Assembly: GCF_025200715.1 (NCBI RefSeq)
Contig: NZ_CP104143.1
Span: 2,480,001-2,544,000, forward strand
Reading direction: 5' to 3'
Source: Rhizobium sullae
Lineage (GTDB): Bacteria; Pseudomonadota; Alphaproteobacteria; Rhizobiales; Rhizobiaceae
Length of the DNA stretch: 64,000 bases
Positions 55,045-64,000 of this stretch are shown here, piece by piece. Below the pieces are notes generated by a model, which made no database searches, was not told the DNA's origin, and worked only from the letters and a program-made list of their open reading frames with translations. Numbering within the stretch: position 1 is the stretch's first letter; each line of letters starts with the position of its first letter. The position numbers were made by a program, and so were the translations under genes.

Positions 55045-55954
55045 ACCAGCCCTCCCCCGCGATATCGTTCTGCTGGTCGACGACTCACCGGAGGCGCTGG
55101 GCTTTTTGACAGACGCGCTGGAACAGTCAGGTTTTTCCGTGCTGATCGCGACCTCCGGCTCCGCGGCCTTGAACATCGTCGACCGCATCACGCCGGATCT
55201 GATCCTGCTTGATGCGGTCATGCCGGCCATGGACGGCTTCGAGACCTGCCGGCGGCTGAAAGCCAATGCTGCGGTCAGCCAGGTGCCGGTGATCTTCATG
55301 ACCGGCCTCACGGAGACAGAACACGTCGTCCACGCGCTGGAATCCGGCGGCGTCGATTATCTGACCAAGCCGATCAATGTCGATGAGCTTCGCGCCCGCA
55401 TTCGTGTTCACCTTCGCAATGCGCGCTCGGCGCAAAGCGCCCGTGTGGCTCTGGACGCCGCCGGGCGGCATCTGCTTGCGGCCAGGGGCGACGGCACTGT
55501 TCACTGGTCGACGCCGCAGGCAACCCGCCTCGTCAATGCCGCGACAGGCAGCGATGACGGCATGGAGATCGTCACCAGTCATATTGCCGAGTGGATGAAG
55601 GTTCGCGCCGCAGCCGGGCGTGATGCCGTCATCTCGATCGCGCATGCGGGTCAGGCAACGCTCCAGCTTGCCTTCCTCGGAGCCATCGGGCCTGACGAAT
55701 ATCTCTTCCGCCTGACCGCCGCCAATCAACACAGGGACGACGTCGTGCTTCGCCAGCATTTTTCCCTGACCCAGCGTGAATCCGAGGTGCTGCTCTGGAT
55801 CGCCAAGGGCAAAGCGAACCGCGACATCGGCGAGATATTGGGCCTGTCGGCACGCACGGTGAACAAGCACTTGGAGCAGATCTATGTGAAGCTCGGCGTC
55901 GAGAACCGGGCGTCTGCTGCGGTCAAGGCAGCGCATGTGCTGCACGAGATATGA
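55037..55954 (+). CDS. Response regulator, receiver plus LuxR HTH
   Basis: This 305-residue regulator has an N-terminal receiver with Asp59 in LILLDAVMPAMDG and the conserved LTKPIN, a middle region of about 95 residues of unclear type (about 135-230), and a C-terminal LuxR HTH (LTQRESEVLLWIAKGKANRD, then SARTVNKHLEQIYVKLG). It starts with TTG inside the end of the fusion kinase gene (8-base overlap), marking the pair as a dedicated two-component system. Confidence 0.93.
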   Translation: MAEPALPRDIVLLVDDSPEALGFLTDALEQSGFSVLIATSGSAALNIVDRITPDLILLDAVMPAMDGFETCRRLKANAAVSQVPVIFMTGLTETEHVVHALESGGVDYLTKPINVDELRARIRVHLRNARSAQSARVALDAAGRHLLAARGDGTVHWSTPQATRLVNAATGSDDGMEIVTSHIAEWMKVRAAAGRDAVISIAHAGQATLQLAFLGAIGPDEYLFRLTAANQHRDDVVLRQHFSLTQRESEVLLWIAKGKANRDIGEILGLSARTVNKHLEQIYVKLGVENRASAAVKAAHVLHEI

Positions 55955-56005
55955 GCGTCTGTGCAGCTTATCGAGACAGCCGCTGACACGACAAAGGCTG
56001 GAGAT

Positions 56006-56497
56006 ATGATCCGGAAAGCCACAGAACGGGATATCGCCCGCATCGTGGAGATCCGAAACAGCGTTAGTGAAAACCGGCTATCCGATCCCGGCAAGGTTAC
56101 ACTCGACGATCTGCGTTGGTTTATTGCAAACCCGGGAATATTCGTCTGGGAACAGGATGGCGAGGTCCAAGGCTTTTCCGCTGGCGACCCGTGCAACGGA
56201 AACATCTGGGCGCTGTTTGTCGATGATGCTTACGCAAGGCGCGGTATCGGAACGTCCCTTCTTGCCAGCGCCTGCTCGGCCCTGATGGATGCAGGCTATG
56301 ATCGCATCTGGCTGACAACAGACCCCGGAACACGAGCCGAGAAGCTTTATCGCCAAGCCGGCTGGAAAACCCGGCACCGGTGTCTGATCGACACGCATTC
56401 ATCAATGGCGTTCACCCACGTCTTCGGGTTGGAAAGCATTTACCACGCTTGGGCAGTGATCCTTAAATCCTTTGCGCGTATGCAAGAGGAACCATAG
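56006..56497 (+). CDS. GNAT family N-acetyltransferase
   Basis: This 163-residue protein has a GNAT acetyl-CoA fold, with IWALFVDDAYARRGIGTSLL as the acetyl-CoA binding segment. I use ATG 56006 rather than 55961. After GWKTRHR, where many relatives end, about 40 extra residues follow (IDTHSSMAFTHVFG...), which could mean a late frameshift. The acceptor substrate is unknown. It follows the response regulator by about 50 bases. Confidence 0.75.
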   Translation: MIRKATERDIARIVEIRNSVSENRLSDPGKVTLDDLRWFIANPGIFVWEQDGEVQGFSAGDPCNGNIWALFVDDAYARRGIGTSLLASACSALMDAGYDRIWLTTDPGTRAEKLYRQAGWKTRHRCLIDTHSSMAFTHVFGLESIYHAWAVILKSFARMQEEP

Positions 56498-56521
56498 GCC
56501 ATTGCAACGCAGGCGTCGGGC

Positions 56522-57709
56522 ATGAAAAGCAGGCTTTACTATGTGGATCGGCTTAGGATCTTCGCCTTCGCGATCCTGCTCCTCTACCATTCGTCGGCGT
56601 CCTTTCTGCCTGACATGAACTGGCTGATCCACAGCGACAAGACAAGCGCCACGCTTTCGCTGGTCATGGACTTCCCGCGCGCGTGGCGGCTTGCGCTTTT
56701 GTTTTTCGTCTCCGGCATGGGAGCGGCTTTTACCTTCGGCTCGGCAAGCAGCCTTTCGTTTCTGCGCAAGCGCACGATGCGTCTGCTGATACCTCTCCTC
56801 TTTGCCATGGCAGTGATCGTCGTGCCGCAGGTTTGGTACGAGCGCATGTACGAGGACGGCTATCAGGGCTCACTTCTCGAATTCTGGATAACCCGCTACT
56901 TCACCGAAGGCCGTTATCCCAAAGGCAATTTCACATGGGCGCATATGTGGTTCGTCGCCTATCTGCTGGTCATGTCGGTGATCTGCTATCCCATATTCGG
57001 ATATCTGGTACAGCCCGGGAACAAGATTGCAGCTTGGTTCGAACGCACTTCGAAAACCGGCTTCATCTATTTCTTCTTCCTGCTGCCGCTGGCACTCAAC
57101 CTGGCGCTTTCGCCTTTCTTTCCGAAGCAAACAAATGCCCTCTACAATGATGGCGCGTGGTTTGCGGTTTGGGCGAGCTGGTTCGGACTGGGCTTCCTCA
57201 TTGCCCGCCATCACAGCGCATTGATCGAGACGATCATTAGCCGGCGGTTCGTCAGCGCCGCAATCGCGCTGGCGACGACCGTGCTGCTTTATCGCTATGC
57301 CTGGATGGTCCCGGCCGACCAGGCGATCGGGAGCTATGCGCAAAATACGCCGCTGTTCAAGGCAGGGATATTCTTGCTGGCCTGGAGCATGATCCTGACG
57401 CTCGTCGGTTTTGCGGCCCATCATTTCAATCGCGAGAGCGCAAGGCTATCGGGGTTGAACCGTCTGGTGTTCCCGCTCTACATCGTGCATCAAACTGTAA
57501 CGGTAGCCGCGCTCTACTATGTCCTGCCGCTCGACTTGCCCGTCACCGTAAGCTTCTCGATCATCACGGCCGCGACAATCCTGCTTTCGGCTCTGTTTGC
57601 CTTCTGCGTGGACTTCGTGCCCGGCCCGGCACGTATCCTGTTCGGTTTGAGCGGCCGCGACAGCAGGACAGCTGCAGCAGGCGAGCCCGATCGTCAGCTC
57701 TCGCGGTAG
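56522..57709 (+). CDS. Acyltransferase 3 family membrane protein
   Basis: This 395-residue membrane protein begins YYVDRLRIFAFAILLLYHSS, the hallmark of acyltransferase family 3 (catalytic His in the first helix), and has about ten membrane helices. Such proteins move acyl groups onto sugars, glucans or other cell-surface compounds; the acceptor cannot be told here. It starts 24 bases after the GNAT gene. Confidence 0.88.
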   Translation: MKSRLYYVDRLRIFAFAILLLYHSSASFLPDMNWLIHSDKTSATLSLVMDFPRAWRLALLFFVSGMGAAFTFGSASSLSFLRKRTMRLLIPLLFAMAVIVVPQVWYERMYEDGYQGSLLEFWITRYFTEGRYPKGNFTWAHMWFVAYLLVMSVICYPIFGYLVQPGNKIAAWFERTSKTGFIYFFFLLPLALNLALSPFFPKQTNALYNDGAWFAVWASWFGLGFLIARHHSALIETIISRRFVSAAIALATTVLLYRYAWMVPADQAIGSYAQNTPLFKAGIFLLAWSMILTLVGFAAHHFNRESARLSGLNRLVFPLYIVHQTVTVAALYYVLPLDLPVTVSFSIITAATILLSALFAFCVDFVPGPARILFGLSGRDSRTAAAGEPDRQLSR

Positions 57710-57735
57710 GAGAACCTGCGCCGCATGGAGCGAAG

Positions 57736-58704
57736 TCAAACGATGCGATCCGGCGGCTCACGCCCGTCAAAAAAAGCGCTGATGTTCTCCACCACCTTCA
57801 TGCCCATCGCCGTTCGGGTCTCGGCCGTCGCGCTGCCCAGATGCGGCAGCAGGACGACATTCTCCATCGCTTTCAACTTCTCCGGCACCTGCGGCTCGGC
57901 TTCATAGACGTCGAGCCCCGCACCACGGATGGTGCCTGCCTCCAGGGCGCTGATCAGGGCCATCTCATCGACCACGTCGCCGCGCGCCGTATTGATCAGA
58001 AACGCGCCCGGCTTCATCGTCGCAAAGCGCGCTTCATTCATCAGATGTCGATTCTCGGCGCCGCCGGGGCAATGGAGCGAAACGAAATCGGAAGCAGCAA
58101 GCACCTCCTCCATCGTCGCCAGTTGCAGCGCGCCATAGCGTTCGGCCTCATCGTCATTGATCTTGGAACGATTGTAGAAGACCACGTTCATCCCGAAGCC
58201 GGAATGGCAGCGCTGTGCAAAGGCCCTTCCGATGCGGCCGAAGCCGATGATCCCAACCGTCTTGCCGGTCACCTTCGTGCCGATCATATGCGTCGGGCAC
58301 CAGCCTTTCCACGCGTCGGCGCGAACTTCGCGTTCCCCCTCGCCGCCGCGGCGGGCAACGGCCAGCAGGAGCAGCATGGCGATATCCGCCGTGCAGTCGG
58401 TAAGAACACCGGGTGTATTCGTGACCAGGATGCCTTTTGCCTTTGCGGCAGCGATATCGATGTGATTGTAACCAACGCCGAAATTGCCGAGGATCCGCGT
58501 GCGAATGTCACGCTCGAAGACGCTGGCCGGCAGCTTGTCGGAAACGGTGGGCAGGACCGCATCATAATCCGCCAGCGCCTGCCGTATCTGCCCGAGGCCA
58601 AGCGGAACATCTTTCTCGTTGAAGGTCACGTCGAAACGTTCGGCAAGCGCGGCTTCTGCTGCGGCGGGCCAGCGGCGGGTGACGAGAATGCGCGGTCTGG
58701 ACAT
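57736..58704 (-). CDS. D-2-hydroxyacid dehydrogenase (glyoxylate/hydroxypyruvate reductase-like)
   Basis: This 322-residue NAD(P)-dependent dehydrogenase has the NAD motif VGIIGFGRIGRAFAQR, the catalytic Arg in INTARGDVVDE, Glu in GLDVYEAEP and His in LLPHLGSAT. The family reduces glyoxylate or hydroxypyruvate. It is convergent with the acyltransferase gene and is followed upstream by the livK-type terminator. Confidence 0.9.
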   Translation of the reverse strand: MSRPRILVTRRWPAAAEAALAERFDVTFNEKDVPLGLGQIRQALADYDAVLPTVSDKLPASVFERDIRTRILGNFGVGYNHIDIAAAKAKGILVTNTPGVLTDCTADIAMLLLLAVARRGGEGEREVRADAWKGWCPTHMIGTKVTGKTVGIIGFGRIGRAFAQRCHSGFGMNVVFYNRSKINDDEAERYGALQLATMEEVLAASDFVSLHCPGGAENRHLMNEARFATMKPGAFLINTARGDVVDEMALISALEAGTIRGAGLDVYEAEPQVPEKLKAMENVVLLPHLGSATAETRTAMGMKVVENISAFFDGREPPDRIV

Positions 58705-58784
58705 TGGTGCTTCCGTCTCAAAATTCTTCGCCTCAAAGAACTAGAGGATGGCCGCAAGAATTGAAACGCCTGTCCAAAAAGAAA

Positions 58785-58808
58785 GAAGCCCGGTCTCGAC
58801 CGGGCTTC
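58785..58808 (-). terminator. Intrinsic terminator of the liv binding-protein gene
   Basis: GAAGCCCGGT pairs with ACCGGGCTTC around CTCG. On the minus strand it is followed by TTTCTTTTT, so it stops transcription coming from the binding-protein gene. Confidence 0.9.
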
Positions 58809-58839
58809 CGTAAACGGTACTGGACCGTGCAATCGAAGC

Positions 58840-59961
58840 TTACATACCCTGTGGGAAGTAGCTGTACTTGCCGTCCGGACCCTTCTTCCATTCGTACATG
58901 ATGTAGCCCGGGATTTTCGGGTCGCCCTTTTCGTCGAACGAGATGTCGCCGAGAACGGTTGGGAACGGACCCTTTTCCTTCATCGCGGTTGCAACAGCTT
59001 CCGCATCGGTCGAACCGGCCGCCTTGGCAGCACCGGCGATCGCCTGAACAGCAGCGTAGGAGTAGAGCGTGTAAGCTTCCGGGTTGAAGCCGGCAGCCTT
59101 GAACTTCTCAACCAGTTCCTTGTTGGCCGGGTTGAGCGTCGGATCCGGGCCGAAGGTATTCAGCGTACCGGCAACTGCGTCACCAGCGATGGAAGCAAGT
59201 TCGTTCGAGACGATGCCGTCACCGGAAACGAGCGTTGCCTTCAGGCCCTGGTCGGCAGCTTGGCGGATGATGAGACCGGCTTCAGTGTGCAGACCACCCC
59301 AGTAGATGATCGAGACGCCGGCTTCCTTCATCTTTGCGATGAGGGCGGAGAAATCCTTGTCGCCGACATTGATGCCTTCATACATGGCTTCCGTAGCGCC
59401 GGCAGCGTTCAGAGACTTCTTAGTCTCGTCGGCAAGACCCTGACCGTAAGGTGTTTTGTCGTGAACGACAGCGATCTTGGCGTCCTTGAAGTGGTCGGCA
59501 AGATACTTGCCGGCAATCGCGCCCTGCGCGTCGTCACGGCCGCAGGTGCGGAAGGTGTTCCACAGGCCGCGCTCGGTGAACACCGGGTTCGTTGCAGCCG
59601 GGGTGATTTCGAGGATGCCGTTTTCAGCATAGACTTCAGACGCCGGGATCGAAACGCCCGAGTTGAAGTGGCCGACAACGAACTTCACGCCGTCAGCGAC
59701 GAACTTGTTGGCAACCGAAATGCCCTGCTTCGGGTCGGAGACGTCGTCGCCGAGTTCGAGCTTGATCTGCTCGCCGTTGATGCCGCCTGCGGCATTGATA
59801 TCAGCGGCTGCCTGCTCAGCACCCTTCTGAAGCTGAGCGCCGAACGCAGCGTTCGGGCCAGTCAGAGGACCGCCGACGCCAATGAGAACGTCGGCCCAGG
59901 CGTTGCCACTGAAGGCGACCATCGCCGTCAGAGCCACTGCCGACAGAAGAGACTTCTTCAT
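58840..59961 (-). CDS. livK: Branched-chain amino acid ABC transporter binding protein
   Basis: This 373-residue periplasmic protein of the LivK/LivJ (Peripla_BP_6) type has a signal peptide (residues 1-23, SGNAWADV), then [20 protein letters not shown] and [18 protein letters not shown]. It is the last gene of a liv cluster on the minus strand, followed by a strong terminator, and about 120 bases after a small membrane-protein gene, so it may have its own promoter. Confidence 0.93.
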   Translation of the reverse strand: MKKSLLSAVALTAMVAFSGNAWADVLIGVGGPLTGPNAAFGAQLQKGAEQAAADINAAGGINGEQIKLELGDDVSDPKQGISVANKFVADGVKFVVGHFNSGVSIPASEVYAENGILEITPAATNPVFTERGLWNTFRTCGRDDAQGAIAGKYLADHFKDAKIAVVHDKTPYGQGLADETKKSLNAAGATEAMYEGINVGDKDFSALIAKMKEAGVSIIYWGGLHTEAGLIIRQAADQGLKATLVSGDGIVSNELASIAGDAVAGTLNTFGPDPTLNPANKELVEKFKAAGFNPEAYTLYSYAAVQAIAGAAKAAGSTDAEAVATAMKEKGPFPTVLGDISFDEKGDPKIPGYIMYEWKKGPDGKYSYFPQGM

Positions 59962-60081
59962 ATTTTTACTCCCAATTTTTGGGCGGGTTCGGGTCCAAGA
60001 CCCAGCGCATTACCCACCATTCACTGCGCCAGGAAAGCTGTTCCACTCTGAAGGCAATTCATGCCTAGTTTCAACGGACTG

Positions 60082-60435
60082 TCAATGTTTGTCCTTCCAC
60101 GAGAAGGCAGAAGTTCTTTCGTACAGCCAGTAATAGTTGTTGACCATCTGATTGGTGCGGCGATAGCGGAAACCCGCCGTCGAAAAGACGAGCAGCAGCA
60201 CGAAATCGATGACGTAAAAGAAGACGCTGAGCATCGGCCCGTTGAAGAGCGCGTGATGCAGAAACTGCATCACCCAGGCGAGCAGGAACGTGTAGACGAC
60301 AACCAGCGGATAGTCGCTCCAGCTTTCAGCTGCAGCCTTGCCGGCACGCCACGCCGTCCAGAATCCGATCAGCATGACCAGCCCGCGGATGACCATCCGC
60401 ACGCCCGTATCCGGCTCAAAGAAAAGTCCCTGCAT
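60082..60435 (-). CDS. Small membrane protein in the liv operon (DUF6867-like)
   Basis: This 117-residue protein has three membrane segments (about residues 13-30, 42-63 and 68-85) and a polar C-terminal tail ending YERTSAFSWKDKH. I recognise it as a companion commonly found in rhizobial liv operons, but no function is known. It lies 24 bases after livF and is likely co-transcribed. Confidence 0.75.
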   Translation of the reverse strand: MQGLFFEPDTGVRMVIRGLVMLIGFWTAWRAGKAAAESWSDYPLVVVYTFLLAWVMQFLHHALFNGPMLSVFFYVIDFVLLLVFSTAGFRYRRTNQMVNNYYWLYERTSAFSWKDKH

Positions 60436-60459
60436 ATCAAACTCTCCCTTCTGCCCGGC

Positions 60460-61188
60460 TCAATGTCTTCCGCCTTCGAGATAGGCGGCACGGACTTCCG
60501 GATTGGCGAGCAGCTCCTTGCCGGACCCGCTCATCGTTACCTTGCCGTTCACCATCACGTAAGCGCGGTGCGAAAGCTTCAGGGCAGCAAATGCATTCTG
60601 CTCGACGAGGAAGACGGTGAGGCCTTCCTGCTCGTTGAGCTTCTTGATCGCCTCGAAGATGCCCTTGACGATCAGCGGTGCGAGACCGAGCGAAGGCTCG
60701 TCGAGAAGCAATAGCTTCGGACGGGCCATCAGCGCGCGGCCGATCGACAGCATCTGCTGTTCACCGCCAGAAAGCGTGCCGCCGCGCTGCGCATGGCGTT
60801 CCTTGAGGCGCGGAAACAGCGTGAAGATCTTCTCGGTATCCTCGCTGAAATGTTTGAGGTTATCGAGACCCGCACCCATCTGCAGATTTTCCGTGACGGT
60901 CATGCGCGGGAAGATGCGGCGACCTTCCGGGGACTGCGCAATGCGAAGCCGCGCAATGTCGTGCGTCGGCATGCGGGTGATGTCGCGTCCTTCGAAGATG
61001 ACTGAACCCTTGCGGGCCTGCGGGCTGCCGCAGATCGTCATCATCAGCGTCGACTTGCCGGCGCCGTTTGCGCCGATAAGGCTGACGATCTCGCCTTTGT
61101 TGACGTCGACATCAATACCGGCGAGCGCACGGATGTTGCCGTAATAGGTTTCGACGCCCTGAACCTTGAGAAGCTGTTCGCCGGCCAT
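60460..61188 (-). CDS. livF: Branched-chain amino acid ABC transporter ATPase LivF
   Basis: LivF, 242 residues, is an ATPase of the branched-chain amino acid importer, with Walker A GANGAGKSTLMMTICG, the signature LSGGEQQMLSIGRALM, Walker B LLLDEPSLGLAP and FLVEQNAF. Its ATG overlaps the livG stop by one base. Confidence 0.94.
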   Translation of the reverse strand: MAGEQLLKVQGVETYYGNIRALAGIDVDVNKGEIVSLIGANGAGKSTLMMTICGSPQARKGSVIFEGRDITRMPTHDIARLRIAQSPEGRRIFPRMTVTENLQMGAGLDNLKHFSEDTEKIFTLFPRLKERHAQRGGTLSGGEQQMLSIGRALMARPKLLLLDEPSLGLAPLIVKGIFEAIKKLNEQEGLTVFLVEQNAFAALKLSHRAYVMVNGKVTMSGSGKELLANPEVRAAYLEGGRH

Positions 61189-62066
61189 CAGTTTGCGCCC
61201 CCTTCGAGGCTCACGACGGTTGCGATGACCTCTTCCACTTCCTCGTCCTCAACACCGAGATAGGCCGCGATGACCTTCGGGTCGTTCTTCACATGCTCCG
61301 GCGTGCCGTCGGAAATCTTCTGGCCGTATTCCAGCACGACGACATGGTCGGAGATTTCCATGACCACCGACATATCGTGCTCGATGAGCAGGATCGAGGT
61401 ACCGGTCTCGGCTCGGATTTCCTGCAACAACGCATTGAGGGCCGCCGATTCACGCGGGTTAAGGCCGGCGGCGGGCTCGTCAAGGCAGAGCAGCTCCGGC
61501 TCAGTGCACATGGCGCGGGCGATTTCGAGACGCCGCTGCGCGCCATAGGGCAGATCGCCTGCAGGATCGTCGGCGCGGCTGGTCAGATCGGCCTTTTCCA
61601 GCCAGAAGCGTGCGAGCTCGATGGATGCCGCAGCCTCTTTCTTATACGGACCGATATTGAGAAGGCCAAGGATCGTGTAGCCCGATGCCTTCATCAGCTT
61701 GTTGTGCTGGGCGACGAGCAGGTTCTCCAGAACGGTGAGGCCCGAAAACAGGCGGATGTTCTGGAAGGTGCGGGCGACCCGGGCTTCCTTGGTAATGCGG
61801 AAATCTGGCAGACGCTCGAGCAGGTATTGCTTTCCGCTCCGCTGGTTCAGCGTGACCATCCCCATCGTCGGCCTGTAGAAGCCGGTGATGCAGTTGAAGA
61901 CGGTCGTCTTGCCGGCGCCGTTCGGACCGATCAGCGCGGTGATGTCGCCGCGCTTGGCTTCGAACGACAGATCGTTGATGGCCATGAGGCCACCGAATTT
62001 CATCGACAGATGCTCGACTTTGAGCAGGGTATCGCTGGACATTGTCGTCATTTCTGTGGGGCTCAT
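61188..62066 (-). CDS. livG: Branched-chain amino acid ABC transporter ATPase LivG
   Basis: LivG, 292 residues, is the second ATPase. It has Walker A GPNGAGKTTVFNCITGFY, a LivG-type signature LPYGAQRRLEIARAM, Walker B LLCLDEPAAGLNP, and the H-loop LIEHDMSVV. Its N-terminus (MSPTEMTTMSSD) offers several start Mets. It overlaps livM by one base and livF by one base. Confidence 0.94.
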   Translation of the reverse strand: MSPTEMTTMSSDTLLKVEHLSMKFGGLMAINDLSFEAKRGDITALIGPNGAGKTTVFNCITGFYRPTMGMVTLNQRSGKQYLLERLPDFRITKEARVARTFQNIRLFSGLTVLENLLVAQHNKLMKASGYTILGLLNIGPYKKEAAASIELARFWLEKADLTSRADDPAGDLPYGAQRRLEIARAMCTEPELLCLDEPAAGLNPRESAALNALLQEIRAETGTSILLIEHDMSVVMEISDHVVVLEYGQKISDGTPEHVKNDPKVIAAYLGVEDEEVEEVIATVVSLEGGAN

Positions 62067-63457
62067 CAGCCGTGCCCCTCCTTGATAAAGCTTCCGGAGA
62101 CTGCCCTGCGTTCCTTGAGGAAGGCAGTCGGTTCACGTGAGCCGACGAAGCCGCGCGGCTTGAACAGCATGACGATGACCATGGCGAGGCCGAAGAGAAG
62201 CATGCGGTAGAGTTCCGGCGTGAAATCCGGACCGAAGACAGCTTTCAGGAAGTCCATTTCGCGCAGCAGTTCCGTACCACCGACCATGACGACCGCAGCA
62301 ATCGCAATACCGGTCAGCGATCCCATGCCGCCGAGGACGACGATAGCCAGAATGACGGCTGATTCCAGGAATACGAACGATTCCGGCGAGACGAAGCCCT
62401 GGCGCACTGCAAAGAATGAGCCGGCGACGCCGCCGAACATAGCGCCCGTCGCAAAGGCGGTGAGCTTTGTCGTGACCGTATTGATGCCGAGGGAACGGCA
62501 GGCGATCTCGTCTTCGCGCAGAGCTTCCCAGGCGCGGCCGATCGGCATGCGGCGAAGCCGGATCGTGACATAGGCCGTCAGCATGCAGAGACCCAGGATC
62601 AGATAGAAGAGGAAAATCTTGTAATAGGCCGATGACATCGGAAGGCCCATAAGCTTGGCAAAGCCGCCCGACGTCGCATCGAAAGGAATGCCGAACAGCG
62701 TCGCCTTTGGGATGCCCGAGATGCCGAAGGTGCCCTTGGTTACAGCCGTCCAGTTGATGAGCACGAGACGGATGATTTCACCGAAGGCGAGCGTCACGAT
62801 GGCGAGATAGTCGCCGCGCAACCGCAGGACCGGAAAGCCGAGGATGACGCCCCAGAGTGCCGCCAGAATGCCCGACATGGGCAGCAGAAGCCAGAAGGAC
62901 AGGCCGAAATAGCTGGACAGCAGCGCGTACGAATAGGCCCCAACCGCATAGAAAGCGACGTAACCGAGGTCGAGCAGGCCGGCCAGGCCGACGACGATGT
63001 TAAGACCCCAGGCGAGCATCACATAGATGAGGATCTGAATGCCGAAGTTGTCGACCCATTTCAGCGAGCCCTGCGCGCCGAAAGCCGCATAGATGACCGC
63101 CGGGTAGAGCAGCAGCGCGACCAGCGCGATTTTCAGGAAATGCTGGCGGAGAAAACCCTTCTCAGTCGAGATGTCGAGCTCGCCCTGCTTCGCCTTTGCA
63201 AGCTTGCGCTTGTCGATGTTCGGCTTCACGAAAACGACGATGACGAAGCGGCTGATCGCAGCAATCGCCACAAAGATCGCGAGCAGGCCCCAGCGCTGAA
63301 CGATGATCAGCTCGTTATTGATGTTCTGGTCGGTCTTGAGGCCGACATAGAGAACGAACAGACCGAGAGAAAGGACGGCCGCGAAGAAGGCTTCCGTAAG
63401 GCCCTTCTGGACAAGCCCGGGTGCGGGCTTGCCAGCAGAATTTTCGATGTTTGCCAT
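62066..63457 (-). CDS. livM: Branched-chain amino acid ABC transporter permease LivM
   Basis: LivM, 463 residues, has about ten membrane segments: two in an N-terminal extension typical of LivM (about residues 20-75), then the transport domain with GLLDLGYVAFYAVGAYSYAL and LVLGGMGSLTGIAIAAVVMV-like features. It follows livH by 4 bases and overlaps livG. Confidence 0.93.
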   Translation of the reverse strand: MANIENSAGKPAPGLVQKGLTEAFFAAVLSLGLFVLYVGLKTDQNINNELIIVQRWGLLAIFVAIAAISRFVIVVFVKPNIDKRKLAKAKQGELDISTEKGFLRQHFLKIALVALLLYPAVIYAAFGAQGSLKWVDNFGIQILIYVMLAWGLNIVVGLAGLLDLGYVAFYAVGAYSYALLSSYFGLSFWLLLPMSGILAALWGVILGFPVLRLRGDYLAIVTLAFGEIIRLVLINWTAVTKGTFGISGIPKATLFGIPFDATSGGFAKLMGLPMSSAYYKIFLFYLILGLCMLTAYVTIRLRRMPIGRAWEALREDEIACRSLGINTVTTKLTAFATGAMFGGVAGSFFAVRQGFVSPESFVFLESAVILAIVVLGGMGSLTGIAIAAVVMVGGTELLREMDFLKAVFGPDFTPELYRMLLFGLAMVIVMLFKPRGFVGSREPTAFLKERRAVSGSFIKEGHG

Positions 63458-63461
63458 GATG

Positions 63462-64000
63462 TTATACCTTCTCGACTTCCGGCCGTCCGAGGATGCCGGT
63501 CGGCTTGAAGATCAGGACGAAAGCGAGGATCGCAAAGGTCGCGACATCCTTGTAGGCGATCGTGAAATAGGCGGACCACAGCGACTCGATGAGGCCGATC
63601 ATCAAGCCGCCGAGAACGGCACCTGGCAACGAGCCTATGCCGCCGAGAACGGCTGCGGTGAAAGCCTTGACGCCCGGCGTGAAGCCATCGTTGAACGAGG
63701 CGACACCATAATACATCAGATACATCGTGCCGGCGACGGCGGCGAGCGCCGCACCCATTATGAAGGTGATGGAGATCGTCTGATCGACGTTCACGCCGAG
63801 AAGAGCGGCCATCTTGCGGTCCTGCTCCGTCGCGCGCTGGGCGCGTCCGAGCGCCGTGCGGTTGACGATATACCAGAAAGCGGCCAGCAGCACCACGGTG
63901 ATGACGATGATGATGATCTGCTTCAGCGAAATCGAAATGCCGCCGATGTTGTAGACCGAGCCGACGAGCGGCGGAATCGGCTTGTTGCGTGGGCCCTGCG
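63462..64000 (-). CDS. livH: Branched-chain amino acid ABC transporter permease LivH, truncated by the window end
   Basis: The frame stays open on the minus strand to the end of the window, reading QGPRNKPIPPLVGSVYNIGG... and then a LivH-type transport domain (LGRAQRATEQDRKMAALLGV, TPGVKAFTAAVLGGIGSLPG). About 179 C-terminal residues are visible; the start lies beyond base 64000. Confidence 0.93.
   Translation of the reverse strand, partial: QGPRNKPIPPLVGSVYNIGGISISLKQIIIIVITVVLLAAFWYIVNRTALGRAQRATEQDRKMAALLGVNVDQTISITFIMGAALAAVAGTMYLMYYGVASFNDGFTPGVKAFTAAVLGGIGSLPGAVLGGLMIGLIESLWSAYFTIAYKDVATFAILAFVLIFKPTGILGRPEVEKV

Overview
This 64 kb window looks like a chromosomal segment of a Rhizobium-type alphaproteobacterium. 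The evidence is GC-rich coding with GC-ending codons, an iron/heme locus of the rhizobial orf1-tonB / hmuPSTUV type with RirA-like IRO boxes, a complete PhyR-NepR-EcfG general stress locus, a rhizobial-style interrupted urease operon next to urtABCDE, and short palindromic intergenic repeats resembling RIME elements. I see no tRNA, rRNA, CRISPR array, insertion sequence or prophage.

Layout. 1-2.4 kb, minus strand: a truncated unknown gene, a DUF2325 gene, tonB and a small secreted protein. 2.5-6.65 kb: heme uptake hmuPSTUV, divergent from orf1-tonB, with TGA-N9-TCA boxes in the shared region. 6.65-10.8 kb: the general stress module, comprising a DUF883/membrane-protein operon, ecfG, nepR, phyR and an HWE/HisKA_2-type kinase. 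Exact GGAAC-N16-CGTT promoters lie before the DUF883 operon, phyR and the kinase, and a fourth drives an apparent C-rich sRNA of about 125 nt ending in a strong terminator, resembling GsrN. 11-13.7 kb: preTA (dihydropyrimidine dehydrogenase). 13.9-18.6 kb: an FtrA/GlxA-type regulator divergent from a rhodanese, a CorA-type transporter, and an oxidoreductase divergent from a LysR regulator. 18.7-20.3 kb: a phytochrome photosensory module with no output domain. 20.3-29.2 kb: rutR, beta-ureidopropionase, hydantoinase and an NMT1-type ABC transporter, with a RutR-like operator. 29.6-34.1 kb: an RND efflux pair, followed by a frameshifted DUF930 gene. 35-49.3 kb, minus strand: urtABCDE followed by ureDABC...EFG with several unusual inserted genes. 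49.6-56 kb: a PAP2 phosphatase and a giant NCS1 permease/histidine kinase/receiver fusion with its LuxR-type response regulator. 56-58.7 kb: a GNAT protein, an acyltransferase and a 2-hydroxyacid dehydrogenase. 58.8-64 kb, minus strand: a liv branched-chain amino acid ABC operon that runs off the window.

How the genes fit together. Much of the segment is about salvaging organic nitrogen. PreTA, hydantoinase and ureidopropionase would convert uracil/thymine to beta-amino acids, CO2 and ammonia; an ABC system probably imports the ring compound; Urt and urease take up and split urea; Liv imports amino acids. The NCS1-fused kinase beside the urea genes is a plausible but unproven sensor for a nucleobase or other nitrogen compound. 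The heme genes share an iron-responsive signature, and the stress genes share an EcfG signature that also points to a new regulatory RNA.
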